From Budorcas taxicolor (Eukaryota > Chordata > Mammalia > Artiodactyla > Bovidae), in NCBI RefSeq assembly GCF_023091745.1, contig NC_068926.1:70368001-70432000 (forward strand): a stretch of DNA of 64,000 nt, read 5' to 3'. A program made the translations under genes and the position numbers. Below, in pieces: positions 63,851 to 64,000 of the stretch. Below the pieces are notes generated by a model. The model saw only the letters and a list, made by a program, of their open reading frames with translations. It did no database searches and was not told where the DNA came from. The first letter of the stretch is position 1, and each line of letters opens with the position of its first letter.

Positions 63851-64000
63851 GTGGTGGGTGAGTTGGCGTGAAGTGAGCAGGAGGTGGAGGCCGAGGCTGA
63901 GAGGCCATGGCAACCCCCGCAGCTGCCGACCTGCCAGTCAATGTCGTCAGCCGTCTACAGTCCAGTCACTCAGCCTGTCAATCCTGCCATCAAGCCTGTC

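Overview
This window is mammalian nuclear DNA from a ruminant (cattle, sheep, goat or a close relative; the species cannot be settled from sequence alone). Three repeat families show this: many tRNA-derived Bov-tA SINEs, many CHR-type artiodactyl SINEs, and several 3' fragments of the RTE retrotransposon BovB. Older mammalian MIR, L2, L1 and hAT relics lie beneath them. The gene order DEPDC5 - YWHAH, both on the + strand, matches human 22q12.3, which I recall corresponds to cattle chromosome 17.

Left part (1-20745): the 3' end of DEPDC5. Twelve coding exons can be placed to the base, all with GT-AG boundaries. They join in one uninterrupted frame: 1654 nt, 550 residues and a TGA at 20409. They cover the linker, the DEP domain and the C-terminal domain of this GATOR1 subunit, which restrains mTORC1 when amino acids are scarce. 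A 3'UTR with AATAAA at 20721 closes the gene. The upstream exons lie outside the window.

Middle (20746-45560): about 25 kb of intergenic DNA with no supportable gene. It is filled with Bov-tA, CHR, BovB, MIR and L2 copies. Most open frames here are readings through SINEs or GC-rich sequence.

Right part (45560-55960): the complete YWHAH gene (14-3-3 eta). It has a large CpG island, a TATA/MEF2-like box abutting a 16-bp palindrome centred on a consensus CRE, a first coding exon of 29 codons, one 8-kb phase-0 intron with almost no SINEs, a second coding exon of 217 codons, and a 3'UTR with AATAAA at 55934. The product is 246 aa.

Far right (55961-64000): intergenic DNA. It holds a BovB fragment that keeps the reverse-transcriptase YADD codons, a degenerate 39-bp tandem array of X-box-like and CRE-like motifs near 59.1 kb, and a GC-box-rich segment at the window edge that may be an unannotated promoter.

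No bacterial-type system, CRISPR array, intact retrovirus or clearly new gene was seen. The most interesting leads are regulatory: the YWHAH core promoter module, the 59.1-kb motif array and the edge CpG segment.
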